A stretch of 44,229 nucleotides of DNA from Dehalococcoidia bacterium (lineage in GTDB: Bacteria; Chloroflexota; Dehalococcoidia; UBA2979): contig SHYR01000007.1 in assembly GCA_009692705.1 (NCBI GenBank), positions 1 to 44,229 on the forward strand. The letters run 5' to 3'. The notes under the pieces are model-generated. The model was not told the DNA's origin. It searched no databases and saw nothing but the letters and a program-made list of their open reading frames with translations. Below, piece by piece: positions 8,149-17,516 of this stretch (position 1 is its first letter; each line of letters begins with the position of its first letter). Position numbers and translations under genes: made by a program.

Positions 8149-9237
8149 GTGACCACGCACCTGCTGGACTGCACCAGCGACGAGCTCGAGGCGTGGTTCG
8201 CCGCCCACGGCGAGTCGCGATACCGCGCGGCGCAGGCCCTGCGCTGGGCGCTGGCGCGCGGCGCGACGTCGTTCGAGCAGATGACGGACCTCCCCGCCGC
8301 GCTGCGCGAGCAGCTGGCGAGCGAGTTCACGCTCGCTCCACCGCCCGTGCTCGCCGAGACGGTCAGCGACGACGGCGGCACCGCGAAGGTGCTGCTGGGC
8401 CTCGGCGGCGGCGACGCCGTCGAGGCGGTGCGCATGGACTACGACCCGGAGGCGCTGGGCCACGCCGGAAGCGAGCGCTCGACGGTGTGCGTCTCCACCC
8501 AGGTGGGCTGCGCGATGGGCTGCGTCTTCTGCGCCACCGGCCAGCAGGGGTTCACGCGCAACCTCACGGCGGGCGAGATCGTCGCACAGGTGCTGCATTT
8601 CACGCGTCGGCGGCGCGTCACCAACGTGGTGTTCATGGGCATGGGCGAGCCGCTGGCGAACTACGCCGCCACCGTGACAGCGATCCGCCACCTGATCGAC
8701 CCCGACGGCCTGCACCTGAGCGCCCGCAGCATCACGGTTTCAACGGTGGGGCTGCGCTCCGGCATCCGGCGGCTCGCCGCCGAGGGGCTGCCGGTGGGCC
8801 TCGCGATCTCGCTGCACGCGCCGGACGATGAGCTGCGGCGGCGCCTGATCCCCACCGCGGCGGGCACCACGATCGACGAACTGCTGGCCGCTGCGCGCGA
8901 CTACATCGCGCGGCGCGGTCGCCGCGTGACCTTCGCCTACGCGCTGCTGGAGGGCGTCAACGACAGCGAGCAGCAGGCGCGCGCGCTGGCCGCCCGCCTG
9001 CGCGGCATCCAGTCCCACGTCAACCTGATCCCGTACAACCCGACGGCGGGCGAGACGCTGCGACGCCCTTCGCGAGAGCGCGTGCGCGCGTTCCAACGCG
9101 AGCTGCAGGCCGCGGGTGTGAACGCCACTGTGCGCATCGAGCGGGGCGCGGCGATCGCCGCGGCCTGCGGGCAGTTGCGGACCGCGCAGGCCCGGCGGCG
9201 CGAGCCCGTCGCGCTCGCCGACGGCAGACCGCGCTAG
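8149..9237 (+). CDS. rlmN: 23S rRNA (adenine-2503-C2)/tRNA (A37-C2) methyltransferase RlmN
   Basis: RlmN is a radical-SAM enzyme that methylates C2 of A2503 in 23S rRNA and A37 of some tRNAs. The 362 residues contain the cluster motif C-x3-C-x2-C at Cys121, Cys125 and Cys128 (QVGCAMGCVFCATGQQGF). They also contain the family's VFMGMGEPLANY and the resolving cysteine in AAACGQL near the C-terminus. The start GTG 8149 follows a -10-like box directly. Its stop TAG (9235-9237) overlaps the stop of the convergent rplY within a CTAG palindrome. Confidence 0.96.
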   Translation: MTTHLLDCTSDELEAWFAAHGESRYRAAQALRWALARGATSFEQMTDLPAALREQLASEFTLAPPPVLAETVSDDGGTAKVLLGLGGGDAVEAVRMDYDPEALGHAGSERSTVCVSTQVGCAMGCVFCATGQQGFTRNLTAGEIVAQVLHFTRRRRVTNVVFMGMGEPLANYAATVTAIRHLIDPDGLHLSARSITVSTVGLRSGIRRLAAEGLPVGLAISLHAPDDELRRRLIPTAAGTTIDELLAAARDYIARRGRRVTFAYALLEGVNDSEQQARALAARLRGIQSHVNLIPYNPTAGETLRRPSRERVRAFQRELQAAGVNATVRIERGAAIAAACGQLRTAQARRREPVALADGRPR

Positions 9238-9896
9238 CCGGAGGTTCCCTCCTCGGCCGCCGGGGCCTCGGCGCCCACCGCGGCCTCCGCGCCCGCCGGC
9301 ACCGCCGCCACCTCAGCCAGCCGCGGGCGGGTGACGCGCGCGAGCATGATCCCCGGCTCGCTGAGCACGGTCACGCCGGCCGGCGGCTGGAGATCGGCGA
9401 CCGTGACCTGCTGGTCGATCTCGAGCAAGCCGTCGACGGAGATCTCGATATGCTCCGGCACGTCGGCGGGCAGCGCCCGCACGTGCACAATGTTCACGCC
9501 GTGGATCAGCACGCCGCCCTTCAGGGCCACCGCTGGCGCGGCGCCGGTCACGACCACTGGCACCTCCACCTCGATCGCGCGCGTGAGGTCGACCTGGTAG
9601 AAGTCGAGGTGCTGGATCAGGCCGGAGTATGGGTTGCGGCGCACGTCGCGCACCATCACCGGGCGCGGGGCCCGCTCACCGGTGACCTGCACCTGGATCA
9701 GCGTGTTGGTACCGTGGCTGACAAGCATCTGCCGCGCCTCGCGGGCGGCCATCTGCACCGCGACCGAGTCGATGCCACGGCCATAGATGTTCCCCGGCAG
9801 CACGCCGTCGCCACGCAGGCGCTTCACGCGCTTGCCAAGCACCGTGCGCAGCGCCACGGTGTAGGTATCGACACGCCGGGGGGTCGAGGTCGTCAT
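9234..9896 (-). CDS. rplY: Large ribosomal subunit protein bL25, CTC form
   Basis: This 220-residue long (general stress/CTC) form has an N-terminal 5S-rRNA-binding domain. It includes LRTVLGKRVKRLRGDGVLPGNIYG and the GTNTLIQV and RDVRRNPYSGLIQHLDFYQV motifs, then a C-terminal beta domain. The tail is Ala/Glu/Gly-rich. ATG 9896 is chosen because GGAG lies 7 nt upstream and conservation begins there; a longer frame to 9971 adds a non-conserved Arg/Ser-rich stretch. The gene is divergent from the membrane-protein gene at 10147 and convergent with rlmN. Confidence 0.95.
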   Translation of the reverse strand: MTTSTPRRVDTYTVALRTVLGKRVKRLRGDGVLPGNIYGRGIDSVAVQMAAREARQMLVSHGTNTLIQVQVTGERAPRPVMVRDVRRNPYSGLIQHLDFYQVDLTRAIEVEVPVVVTGAAPAVALKGGVLIHGVNIVHVRALPADVPEHIEISVDGLLEIDQQVTVADLQPPAGVTVLSEPGIMLARVTRPRLAEVAAVPAGAEAAVGAEAPAAEEGTSG

Positions 9897-10099
9897 GCCG
9901 CATCTCCGCCGCCGGCCAGACCTGGCATCGAGGCCGTGCGCACTGCTCGTGGAACCTACTAGGGCAAGCACTCACGCTATCGAGCGCCCGCGTGTGGGTC
10001 AAGGCGGGGGCGCGGCTGGTAGTGGAGTGCCGGGGAATAGCCGGGGACCGGCCGGCCTCGTCGACCGGGGCGAGTGGCTCGCAACCGGGAGCGGCTTGT

Positions 10100-10105
10100 T
10101 ACAAT
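10100..10105 (+). promoter_or_regulatory. -10 hexamer TACAAT upstream of the 142-residue membrane protein
   Basis: TACAAT lies 42 nt before ATG 10147 in the 250-nt divergent gap with rplY. Apart from this box and the ribosome-binding site, I see nothing distinctive in 9897-10146. Confidence 0.5.
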
Positions 10106-10146
10106 AAGCGGGCAGCAATCAGCAGCCGGACCACTGAGGTGCCAAG

Positions 10147-10575
10147 ATGCCTGACAACCACATCGAGCGCGAGATCAACGAGATCCTCTCCGGCATCGAG
10201 TATTTCCCCAGCGCGCAGAGTCGGTACGCGCACGCGTGCAAGTGGACGCTCCGCCGGACGGCCGACGCCTTCTCCGACTGGCAACGCTCGGTCGCGCAGC
10301 AGCTCGCCCGCGTCTCGATAAGCCAGGTGGTGCTGCTCTCGTTCCTGATGATCATCGGGTCGTTCTTCTTCCGGCGCTTCAGCCCAGTCCTGACGGCATG
10401 GGTGCTGCTGGCCGGCGGGGTGCTGTTCGCAGTCTCCTTCGCCGCGCTCGTGTTCTCCTCGCGCGGCGGCGGCAGCGCGCAGCCGCGCTACTGGCGCGGG
10501 CGCGAGTTGAGCTACCGCTCCGCCCCGCTCTCCACGCGCATCCGGCGCTGGCTCTCCAACCATAGCCGTCGCTAG
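10147..10575 (+). CDS. Conserved small membrane protein with two helices
   Basis: This 142-residue protein has a soluble N-terminus that begins DNHIEREINEIL, two adjacent membrane segments (~58-75 and 80-104) and a basic C-terminal tail with a WRGR motif. I recall similar short proteins in Chloroflexota genomes but no assigned function. The start ATG 10147 has GAGG about 8 nt upstream. It probably shares a transcript with the LysM lipoprotein that follows, although the latter has its own possible -10 (TACGAT, 10638-10643). Confidence 0.75.
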   Translation: MPDNHIEREINEILSGIEYFPSAQSRYAHACKWTLRRTADAFSDWQRSVAQQLARVSISQVVLLSFLMIIGSFFFRRFSPVLTAWVLLAGGVLFAVSFAALVFSSRGGGSAQPRYWRGRELSYRSAPLSTRIRRWLSNHSRR

Positions 10576-10675
10576 ACGCCCCGCGCCGCTACCGGCGGCG
10601 CGCCGGCGCTGCGCTTGGCGCCTGCGCGCGCGCTCGGGTACGATCTCCGCGTCTCCCCACGGATTCGACGTGCGT

Positions 10676-11239
10676 ATGCAGCGCCTGATCTGGATCGTGC
10701 TCGCGATCGCCGCGACCGTGCCCGCGCTCGCATGCGGCGGCTCCGGCGACACCCCATCCGCTGGCCCGACGCCCATCCCCACCGCCGCGCCCTACGCCGT
10801 CGAGCCCCAGCCCACGATCATCTCCGCCGGCGGCGCGGCCAGGGCGACCACAGTGGCCGAGCAGGCGTACGTGGTGGTCGCGGGCGACACGCTCTCCGAA
10901 ATCGCGCAGCGCTTCGGCACCACCACGCAGACGCTGATCGACCGCAATCAGCTCACCGGCCCCATCGTCCGCATCGGCCAGACGCTCACGATCCCGGGAT
11001 CCGGCGGCGGCGCGCACGTCCAGCCCCCCGCAAGCGCCACCCAGGGGGCGGGCACCGCCCCGGGCGGCGGCGGGAACGCCGCGCAGGTGTATGTGGTGGA
11101 GGCGGGTGACACCGCCTGGGACATCGCCGCGCAGTTCAACGTCAGCGTGGAGGCCCTGGCCGCCGCGAATGTGTTCACCACCGCGCAGATGGGCGCCATC
11201 CGGCCCGGAGACCGCCTGAACATCCCGCGCCCGCGCTGA
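10676..11239 (+). CDS. LysM-repeat lipoprotein
   Basis: This 187-residue exported protein has a signal peptide ending at ALAC (Cys ~20), a Pro/Thr-rich linker and two LysM domains. The first (~64-107) begins YVVVAGDTLSEIAQRFGTT. The second (~136-185) begins YVVEAGDTAWDIAAQFNVS. LysM modules bind N-acetylglucosamine-containing glycans such as peptidoglycan. No catalytic domain is present, so a cell-wall-binding or scaffold role is inferred. ATG 10676 or the in-frame GTG 10670 may be the start. Confidence 0.88.
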   Translation: MQRLIWIVLAIAATVPALACGGSGDTPSAGPTPIPTAAPYAVEPQPTIISAGGAARATTVAEQAYVVVAGDTLSEIAQRFGTTTQTLIDRNQLTGPIVRIGQTLTIPGSGGGAHVQPPASATQGAGTAPGGGGNAAQVYVVEAGDTAWDIAAQFNVSVEALAAANVFTTAQMGAIRPGDRLNIPRPR

Positions 11240-11363
11240 TCGCGTACTGGCGCGGTGTCCGGATCACCGCGATACTGCCCGTGCGTGCGACCACCCGGGC
11301 GCTGGATCCAGCCCTGCCGCCACCGGGGACCATGCTCGCGCCGGCATACGCAGGAGCCGCCAG

Positions 11364-12905
11364 ATGTCGATGGAACAGCAACTGGAACGCCTCGCCCAGC
11401 TGAAGCAACGGGCAGCGCTCGGCGGTGGCCAGAGCCGCATCGACCGGCAGCACGCGCAGGGCAAGCTGACCGCCCGGGAGCGCATCGCCCTGCTGCTCGA
11501 CAACGGCAGCTTCAATGAGCTCGACGCACTGGCCGTGGAGCGCGGCGGTGACGACGGCGAGGCCCTCTACGGCGACGCCGTCGTCACCGGCTGGGGCAGC
11601 GTCGACGGCCGCACCGTCTACGTCTTCGCCTTCGACTTCACGGTCTTCGGCGGCTCGCTGGGCGCGGTGGTGGCCGACAAGATCACGAAGACGATGGACC
11701 TCGCGGTGCGCAACGGCGCGCCGCTGATCGGCCTCAACGACAGCGGCGGCGCGCGCATCCAGGAGGGCGTGGGCTCGCTCGGCGGCTACGGCGACATCTT
11801 CCTGCGCAACATCTACGCCTCCGGCGTCGTGCCGCAGATCAGCCTGATTATGGGGCCCTGCGCAGGCGGCGCGGCCTATTCGCCGGCGCTCACCGACTTC
11901 ATCTTCATGGTCGATGGCAGCTCCCAGATGTTCATCACCGGCCCGGACGTGATCGCCTCCGCCACCGGCGAGACCACCACCGCCGATGACCTCGGCGGCG
12001 CGATGACCCACGCCGCGAAGTCCGGGGTCGCGCACTTCGCGATCAAGGGCGAGCAGACTTGCATCGAGGAGGTGCGCCGCCTGCTCAGCTTCCTCCCCGC
12101 CAACAACCTCGAGACCCCTCCTTACGTCGACACCGGGGACACGGTCGACCGCCGCATCGACGACATCCTGTCCGTCGTGCCGGAAATCGCGACCATGCCT
12201 TACGACGTCCGCGACGTGATCGAGCGCGTGATCGACAACGGCGACTTCCTGGAGGTGCACGCGGCGTTCGCGCAGAACATTGTGGTGGGCTTCGGTCGCA
12301 TCGGCGGGCACAGCGTGGGGCTGGTGGGCAACCAGCCGATGTACCTCGGTGGGGTGCTGGACATCGACGCCTCGCGCAAGGCGGCGCGCTTCGTCCGCTT
12401 CTGCGACGCGTTCAACATCCCGCTCGTGACCCTGGTCGACGTACCGGGCTATCTGCCAGGCGTGTCGCAGGAATGGGGCGGGATCATCACCCACGGCGCG
12501 AAGCTGGTATACGCATACGCCGAGGCCACGGTGCCGAAGGTGACGGTGATCACGCGCAAGGGCTACGGTGGCGCTTATGTCGCCATGGGCTCCAAGCACC
12601 TCGGCGCGGACGTGAACTACGCCTGGCCTGCCGCGCTAATCGCGGTCATGGACGGCCCCAGCGCGGTGCGCATCATCAACCGCCGCGAACTGAACGCCGC
12701 CGACGACGTCGAGGCCACCCGCGCCAAGCTGGCCGCGGACTACAAGGAACGCTTCGAGCACCCGTACATCGCAGCCGCCAAGGGCTACGTGGACGACGTG
12801 ATCGACCCTCGCGACACCCGCATCAAGGTGGCGCGGGCACTGGCGATGCTGCGCAACAAGTCCCAGATCCTGCCCGCCAGGAAGCACGGCAGCGTGCCGC
12901 TCTAG
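11364..12905 (+). CDS. Acyl-CoA (propionyl/methylmalonyl-type) carboxylase beta subunit
   Basis: This 513-residue carboxyltransferase belongs to the PccB/AccD5 class. It transfers CO2 from carboxybiotin to an acyl-CoA, probably propionyl- or acetyl-CoA. Two crotonase-like halves are visible. Half 1 has [20 protein letters not shown] and [16 protein letters not shown]. Half 2 has [19 protein letters not shown] and [19 protein letters not shown]. The start ATG 11364 has AGGAG 7 nt upstream; GATACT at 11270-11275 could be its -10. No biotin carboxylase or biotin carrier gene is adjacent, so the alpha subunit lies elsewhere. Substrate cannot be fixed from sequence alone. Confidence 0.92.
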   Translation: MSMEQQLERLAQLKQRAALGGGQSRIDRQHAQGKLTARERIALLLDNGSFNELDALAVERGGDDGEALYGDAVVTGWGSVDGRTVYVFAFDFTVFGGSLGAVVADKITKTMDLAVRNGAPLIGLNDSGGARIQEGVGSLGGYGDIFLRNIYASGVVPQISLIMGPCAGGAAYSPALTDFIFMVDGSSQMFITGPDVIASATGETTTADDLGGAMTHAAKSGVAHFAIKGEQTCIEEVRRLLSFLPANNLETPPYVDTGDTVDRRIDDILSVVPEIATMPYDVRDVIERVIDNGDFLEVHAAFAQNIVVGFGRIGGHSVGLVGNQPMYLGGVLDIDASRKAARFVRFCDAFNIPLVTLVDVPGYLPGVSQEWGGIITHGAKLVYAYAEATVPKVTVITRKGYGGAYVAMGSKHLGADVNYAWPAALIAVMDGPSAVRIINRRELNAADDVEATRAKLAADYKERFEHPYIAAAKGYVDDVIDPRDTRIKVARALAMLRNKSQILPARKHGSVPL

Positions 12906-13030
12906 CGCGCGGGCGGCGGGCCGGGCGAAGCCGCAGCAGCCCTCTCGCTCGCGCCGGGCGGGCCGGCGGCGCAGGCCCGGCCGGGGGCGCCCCGGGCACG
13001 CGCCGGAGCACCCAAGGCCAGCGATCACCG

Positions 13031-13036
13031 TATACT
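13031..13036 (+). promoter_or_regulatory. -10 hexamer TATACT upstream of icd
   Basis: TATACT is 56 nt before ATG 13093, in the 187-nt gap after the carboxylase gene. The gap is otherwise very GC-rich, with a possible 6-bp hairpin at 12959-12979. Confidence 0.55.
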
Positions 13037-13092
13037 TCACACGCCCGGCGCTGCGCCGACGGCAGCCACGGGTAGCAGCTTCGAGAGGCGCC

Positions 13093-14310
13093 ATGGCCAA
13101 GATCCGTGTTGACAACCCGGTCGTCGAGATCGACGGCGACGAGATGGCCCGCATCATGTGGGGCTTCATCCGCGAGAAGTTGATCCTCCCGTACCTCGAT
13201 ATCGACCTCAAGTACTTCGACCTCAGCATCCAGTCACGCGACGCCACCGCCGACCGCATTACGGTGCAGTCCGCGGAGGCGATCCAGCGCTACGGCGTCG
13301 GTGTGAAGTGCGCCACGATCACGCCGGACGAGGAGCGGGTGGAGGAGTTCGGCCTCAAGCAGATGTGGCGGTCCCCGAACGGGACGATCCGCAACATCCT
13401 CGGCGGCACCGTGTTCCGGGAGCCGATCATTTGCTCGAACGTCCCGCGGCTGGTGCCGAACTGGGAGCAGCCGATCGTGATCGGCCGCCACGCGCACGGC
13501 GACCAGTACCGCGCCACCGACTTTCTGGTCCCGGGCGCGGGCAGGCTCACGATGGTCTTCACCCCCGCCGACGGCGGCGCGCCGGTCGAGCGCGAAGTGA
13601 TGCGGTTCACCGAGCCCGGCGTGGCGATGGGCATGTACAACCTCGACGACTCGATCCGGGGGTTCGCGCGCGCCTGCATGAACTACGCGCTGGACCGCGG
13701 CTGGCCGCTGTATCTCTCCACCAAGAACACGATCCTGAAGGCCTACGACGGCCGCTTCAAAGACCTCTTCCAGCAGGTGTTCGACGCCGAGTTCGCCCAG
13801 AAGTTCGCGGAGGCGAGCATCAGCTACGAGCACCGGCTGATCGACGACATGGTGGCGCAGGTGCTGAAGGGCCGCGGCGCGCTGGTGTGGGCCTGCAAGA
13901 ACTACGACGGCGACGTGCAGTCGGACATCGTGGCGCAGGGCTTCGGCTCGCTGGGCATGATGTCCTCCGTGCTGATGACGCCCGACGGCCGCACCGTGGA
14001 GGCAGAGGCGGCGCACGGCACCGTCACCCGCCACTACCGCCAGCACCAGGCCGGGCAGCCGACATCCACCAACCCGATCGCCTCGATCTTCGCGTGGACC
14101 CGCGGGCTGGCGCACCGCGCCAAGCTGGACGGCAACGCTCCGCTGGACCGCTTTGCCCAGACGCTGGAGCGCGTATGCGTGGGCACCGTGGAGGCCAACT
14201 CCATGACCAGGGACCTTGCGCTGCTGATCGGCCCCGACCACCCGTGGCTCACCACCGGCCAGTTTCTGGACAAGGTCGACGAAGGCCTGCGACAGACGAT
14301 GGCCGTCTGA
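13093..14310 (+). CDS. icd: NADP-dependent isocitrate dehydrogenase, eukaryote-like homodimeric type
   Basis: This 405-residue enzyme closely resembles the eukaryotic/subfamily II isocitrate dehydrogenases rather than E. coli Icd. Shared stretches include [62 protein letters not shown] (with the substrate arginine), [18 protein letters not shown] and [12 protein letters not shown]. The Arg-His in TRHYR is the NADP 2'-phosphate contact in human IDH1, so NADP use is inferred. It makes 2-oxoglutarate, CO2 and NADPH. AGAGG precedes the ATG. It leads a plus-strand TCA run, icd-mdh-fumC. Confidence 0.96.
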   Translation: MAKIRVDNPVVEIDGDEMARIMWGFIREKLILPYLDIDLKYFDLSIQSRDATADRITVQSAEAIQRYGVGVKCATITPDEERVEEFGLKQMWRSPNGTIRNILGGTVFREPIICSNVPRLVPNWEQPIVIGRHAHGDQYRATDFLVPGAGRLTMVFTPADGGAPVEREVMRFTEPGVAMGMYNLDDSIRGFARACMNYALDRGWPLYLSTKNTILKAYDGRFKDLFQQVFDAEFAQKFAEASISYEHRLIDDMVAQVLKGRGALVWACKNYDGDVQSDIVAQGFGSLGMMSSVLMTPDGRTVEAEAAHGTVTRHYRQHQAGQPTSTNPIASIFAWTRGLAHRAKLDGNAPLDRFAQTLERVCVGTVEANSMTRDLALLIGPDHPWLTTGQFLDKVDEGLRQTMAV

Positions 14311-14429
14311 GCGCCGCCGGGAGCTGCTCGCGGTCATTTACGGCTCAGGATCGCGAGCGCACGCCGTCGCGGTCGCCGGGGCGGCGGCGAGCGGCGCGCC
14401 CGCCGCAGGTGCAGAGAGTGAAGTGATCT

Positions 14430-14456
14430 TGCAAGGAGTGATTGTGCAAGGAGTGA
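14430..14456 (+). repeat. Duplicated Shine-Dalgarno segment before mdh
   Basis: The 12-mer tgcaaggagtga occurs at 14430-14441 and again at 14445-14456, offset 15 nt. Only the second AAGGAG (7 nt before GTG 14461) is at a useful distance. The rest of the 150-nt gap after icd shows no other clear signal. Confidence 0.8.
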
Positions 14457-14460
14457 ACGC

Positions 14461-15393
14461 GTGCGCAAGAAGGTAACGATCGTCGGCGCCGGCATGACGG
14501 GCACCGCCATCGCCCAGTTGCTCGCCGCCCGCGGCATCGCCGATGTCGTGCTCGTCGACATCGTCGAGGGCCTGCCGCAGGGCAAGGCGCTGGACATCGC
14601 GGAAGGCAGCCCCTGGGTGGGCTTCAGCAGCTCCGTCACCGGCACCAACGACTGGGCAGCCACCGCCGGCTCCGACGTGGTCGTGGTCACCTCCGGCGTG
14701 CCGCGCCGGCCAGGCATGACGCGCGAGGACCTGCTGGGCACTAACGCCGGCATCGTGCGCGCCGTGGTCGGCAGCGCGGCCAAGCACTCGCCGCAGGCGG
14801 TGCTGATCATCTTCGCGAACCCGATGGACGCGATGTGCCACGTCGCCTTGCAGGCCAGCGGCTTTCCTGCCGCACGCGTGGTCGGCCAGGGCGGCATGCT
14901 CGACAGCGGCCGCTACCGCACCTTCATCGCCATGGAGCTGGGCCTCTCCGTGCGCGACATCAACGCCTGGGTGGTCGGCGGTCACACCGAGGCAACGATG
15001 GTCCCGCTGGTCTCGAACGCCAACGTCGGCGGCGTGCCGCTGGCCACGCTGATGCGCCCGGACCGCGTGCAGGCGATCGTGGAGCGCACCAAGCGCGGCG
15101 GTGCCGAGATCGTCGAGCTGTTGAAGACGGGCAGCGCGTTCAACGGCCCTGCGGCGGCGACCGTCGAGATGGTGCAGGCGGTGCTGCTCGACGAGCGGCG
15201 CGTCCTCCCGTGCTGCACCTTGCTGGACGGGCCGTACGGCGTGAAGCAGGCCTTCATCGGCGCGCCGGTCACGCTCGGCGCCGGCGGCATTCAGCGCGTG
15301 CACGAGTTCAAGCTCAGCGACGAGGAGCAGGCGGGCATGGCGGCCGCCGCCAAGGCCGTGCTCGAGCTCGTCGCCGCCACCCCGCGGGCCTGA
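14461..15393 (+). CDS. mdh: Malate dehydrogenase, LDH-like type
   Basis: This 310-residue NAD(P)-dependent enzyme interconverts malate and oxaloacetate. The nucleotide-binding loop [10 protein letters not shown] is at ~9-18. An Asp in VVLVDIVEG at the end of strand 2 favours NAD. Substrate arginines lie in [15 protein letters not shown] and in LDSGRYR. The catalytic His is in [11 protein letters not shown], paired with the Asp of [10 protein letters not shown]. The set Arg-Arg (PRRPGM) is the malate rather than lactate signature. The start GTG 14461 is preceded by AAGGAG. It lies between icd and fumC. Confidence 0.95.
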   Translation: MRKKVTIVGAGMTGTAIAQLLAARGIADVVLVDIVEGLPQGKALDIAEGSPWVGFSSSVTGTNDWAATAGSDVVVVTSGVPRRPGMTREDLLGTNAGIVRAVVGSAAKHSPQAVLIIFANPMDAMCHVALQASGFPAARVVGQGGMLDSGRYRTFIAMELGLSVRDINAWVVGGHTEATMVPLVSNANVGGVPLATLMRPDRVQAIVERTKRGGAEIVELLKTGSAFNGPAAATVEMVQAVLLDERRVLPCCTLLDGPYGVKQAFIGAPVTLGAGGIQRVHEFKLSDEEQAGMAAAAKAVLELVAATPRA

Positions 15394-15452
15394 CGGCCGG
15401 CGGCGACCAAGCGCGATCACCCGATCACGGAGGCGTACGAGGCGCACAAGAG

Positions 15453-16859
15453 ATGACCACGAAGACCAGCCCCGCCACCACCCGCACCGAGTCCGACAGC
15501 ATGGGCGCCATCCAAGTCGCCACAGACCGCTACTGGGGCGCGCAGACGCAGCGCTCGCTTGAGAACTTCAAGATCGGCACGGAACGCATGCCGCGCGCGA
15601 TCATCCGCGCGCTCGGCATCATCAAGCACGCCTCCGCCACCGTGAACCAGAGCGTCGGCAAGCTCGACGCGAAGCTGGCGGACGCGATCCGTGCGGCGGC
15701 GCAGCAGGTGAGCGACGGCGATCTCGACGACCACTTCCCGCTGGTGGTGTGGCAGACCGGGTCTGGCACGCAGACCAATATGAATGCCAACGAGGTGATC
15801 TCCAACCGCGCCATCGAGCTGCTCGGCGGCGAGCAGGGCTCCAAGCGGCCGGTCCACCCCAACGACCACGTCAATATGTCGCAGTCCTCCAACGACGTCT
15901 TCCCGGGCGCGATGTCGATCGCCACGGCGGAACAGGTCGTGCACGTGCTGGCGCCCGGGCTGCGCCACCTGCACGCCGCGCTGGCGGCGAAGTCGAAGGC
16001 GTTCGAGGGCGTGGTCAAGATCGGCCGCACGCACCTCATGGACGCCGTACCGCTCACGCTCGGGCAGGAGTTCTCCGGCTACGCCAAGCAGGTGGAGTAC
16101 GGCATCGCGCGCGCCGAGAGCACGCTGCCGCGGCTCTACGAGCTGGCGCTCGGCGGCACCGCCGTCGGCACCGGGCTGAACACCCACCCCGAGTACGCGG
16201 TGCGCGTCGCGGCCGAAATCACGCGCATGACGGGACTGCCGTTCGTGACCGCCCCGAACAAGTTCGAGGCGCTGGCGGCGCACGACGCGCAGGTGGAGCT
16301 CTCCGGCCAGCTGAAGACGATCGCCGTCTCGCTGATGAAGATTGCCAACGACACGCGCCTGCTCGGCTCCGGGCCGCGCGCCGGCCTCGGCGAGCTGCTG
16401 CTGCCGGAGAACGAGCCGGGCTCCTCGATCATGCCGGGCAAGGTGAACCCCACCCAGTCGGAGGCGCTGACGATGGTCTGCGCGCAGGTGCTGGGCAACG
16501 ACGTGGCCGTGAACGTCGGCGGCGCCACCGGGCACTTCGAGCTCAACGTCTTCAAGCCGGTGATCGTCTACAACACGCTGCAGAGCATCCGCCTGCTGGG
16601 CGACGCCGCCGTGTCCTTCACCGACAACTGCGTGGTGGGGATCGAGGCGAACACCGCGCGCATCGAGGAGTTGATGCGCTCCTCGCTGATGCTGGTGACC
16701 GCGCTCAACCCGCACATCGGCTACGACAACGCGGCGAAGGTGGCGAAGAAGGCCCATCTGGATGGCACCACGCTGCGCGAGGCCGCGATCGCGCTCGGCC
16801 TGCTCACGGGCGAGCAGTTCGACCAGTGGGTACGGCCGGAGGAGATGACGAAGCCCTAG
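15453..16859 (+). CDS. fumC: Class II fumarate hydratase
   Basis: This 468-residue FumC interconverts fumarate and malate without an iron-sulfur cluster. Family motifs in order are [71 protein letters not shown] and the fumarase signature [13 protein letters not shown] with its mobile-loop serine. ATG 15453 is chosen because conservation begins just after it and GAGG lies ~10 nt upstream; the open frame upstream of it is an artefact overlapping mdh. It is the last gene of the icd-mdh-fumC run, facing the complex II operon. Confidence 0.96.
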   Translation: MTTKTSPATTRTESDSMGAIQVATDRYWGAQTQRSLENFKIGTERMPRAIIRALGIIKHASATVNQSVGKLDAKLADAIRAAAQQVSDGDLDDHFPLVVWQTGSGTQTNMNANEVISNRAIELLGGEQGSKRPVHPNDHVNMSQSSNDVFPGAMSIATAEQVVHVLAPGLRHLHAALAAKSKAFEGVVKIGRTHLMDAVPLTLGQEFSGYAKQVEYGIARAESTLPRLYELALGGTAVGTGLNTHPEYAVRVAAEITRMTGLPFVTAPNKFEALAAHDAQVELSGQLKTIAVSLMKIANDTRLLGSGPRAGLGELLLPENEPGSSIMPGKVNPTQSEALTMVCAQVLGNDVAVNVGGATGHFELNVFKPVIVYNTLQSIRLLGDAAVSFTDNCVVGIEANTARIEELMRSSLMLVTALNPHIGYDNAAKVAKKAHLDGTTLREAAIALGLLTGEQFDQWVRPEEMTKP

Positions 16860-16899
16860 TGGGCCTTGGCCCGGCCGGAGCCTGGAGCATGGAAGCCCC

Positions 16900-17073
16900 T
16901 TAGGCCAGCGGCGGCGGCTGCTGCCGCCCGACCAGCCACGCCACGACCGCGGCGATGCCGCCCGCGACCGCGCCGGTGACCGCGGCCGGCGGATCGCTAA
17001 CGATGCCCATCACGGCACCAACGATCAAGCCGACGACCACCCCCGCACCGATGAACGAGAAGAGGGCCGTCAC
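16900..17073 (-). CDS. 57-residue Gly/Ala-rich membrane peptide
   Basis: This small gene lies in the gap between fumC and frdD. GTG 17073 to TAA 16902-16900 encodes 57 residues. There are two likely membrane segments (~5-25 and ~31-49) with several small-xxx-small glycine repeats (GAGVVVG, GAVAGG), then the tail GRQQPPPLA. GAGGA stands 7 nt before the start, inside a 12-nt-offset duplication. It could be the last gene of the frdABCD transcript, 90 nt after the frdD stop. I do not recognise a family. Support is the ribosome-binding site, the ideal hydropathy pattern and lack of any other gene here. Confidence 0.6.
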   Translation of the reverse strand: MTALFSFIGAGVVVGLIVGAVMGIVSDPPAAVTGAVAGGIAAVVAWLVGRQQPPPLA

Positions 17074-17080
17074 GTCGAAC

Positions 17081-17099
17081 TCCTCACAAACTTCCTCAC
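17081..17099 (-). repeat. Duplicated ribosome-binding-site segment before the 57-residue peptide
   Basis: On the minus strand GTGAGGA occurs twice, at 17099-17093 and 17087-17081, offset 12 nt. The copy nearer the gene is correctly spaced for translation initiation. Confidence 0.6.
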
Positions 17100-17163
17100 G
17101 AACTACAGGCGCGGCGCCGGCGCGTCGCCCGCCACCTGTGATAGCCGATCAGCGGCCTCGACG

Positions 17164-17496
17164 CTACCCAAGCAGCACCAGCGCAGCCCAGGCCGTACCA
17201 GCGATGGCGACGACATAGGACAGCACGCTGATCGGCGTGTGCAGCGACTTCAGCCCCATGTCCACCAGCGTGTGACGGAAGCGGTTCGCCCAGTGCATGA
17301 AGACGAGGAACGCGAGCGCGAACAGCACGAGCCGTATCAGCGCGTTCGAGAAGATGTCTTGCAGGTGCGAGAATGCGATCTCGTCGGCCGGCAGCACGAA
17401 GCCGGTGAGCACGATCAGCACCGGCAAGAGCAGCGCGGCCAGCATGCCGCCCGCCGAGAACAACGACCAGAAGAGCGGCTCGTTCGAGTAGCGCAT
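17164..17496 (-). CDS. frdD: Fumarate reductase/succinate dehydrogenase membrane anchor, FrdD type
   Basis: This 110-residue protein has three membrane segments (~13-35, ~50-70, ~88-108). The N-terminus NEPLFWSLFSAGGM followed by PVLIVLTGFVLP closely parallels E. coli FrdD. It anchors complex II and helps bind menaquinone. ATG 17496 is preceded by GGGGAA; the longer open frame upstream only overlaps frdC. It is the fourth gene of an A-B-C-D operon on the minus strand. Confidence 0.9.
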   Translation of the reverse strand: MRYSNEPLFWSLFSAGGMLAALLLPVLIVLTGFVLPADEIAFSHLQDIFSNALIRLVLFALAFLVFMHWANRFRHTLVDMGLKSLHTPISVLSYVVAIAGTAWAALVLLG

Positions 17497-17516
17497 CGTG
17501 GTTCCCCGTCCGGCCC

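Noticed and set aside
14338-14460. A structured RNA or riboswitch before mdh
   Set aside because: I see only a duplicated ribosome-binding segment and weak GC pairings; no known riboswitch core is recognisable.
14835-15452. Long open frame extending fumC upstream through mdh
   Set aside because: It lies out of frame over mdh, has Arg/Gly-rich shadow composition, and conservation to fumarases begins only after ATG 15453.
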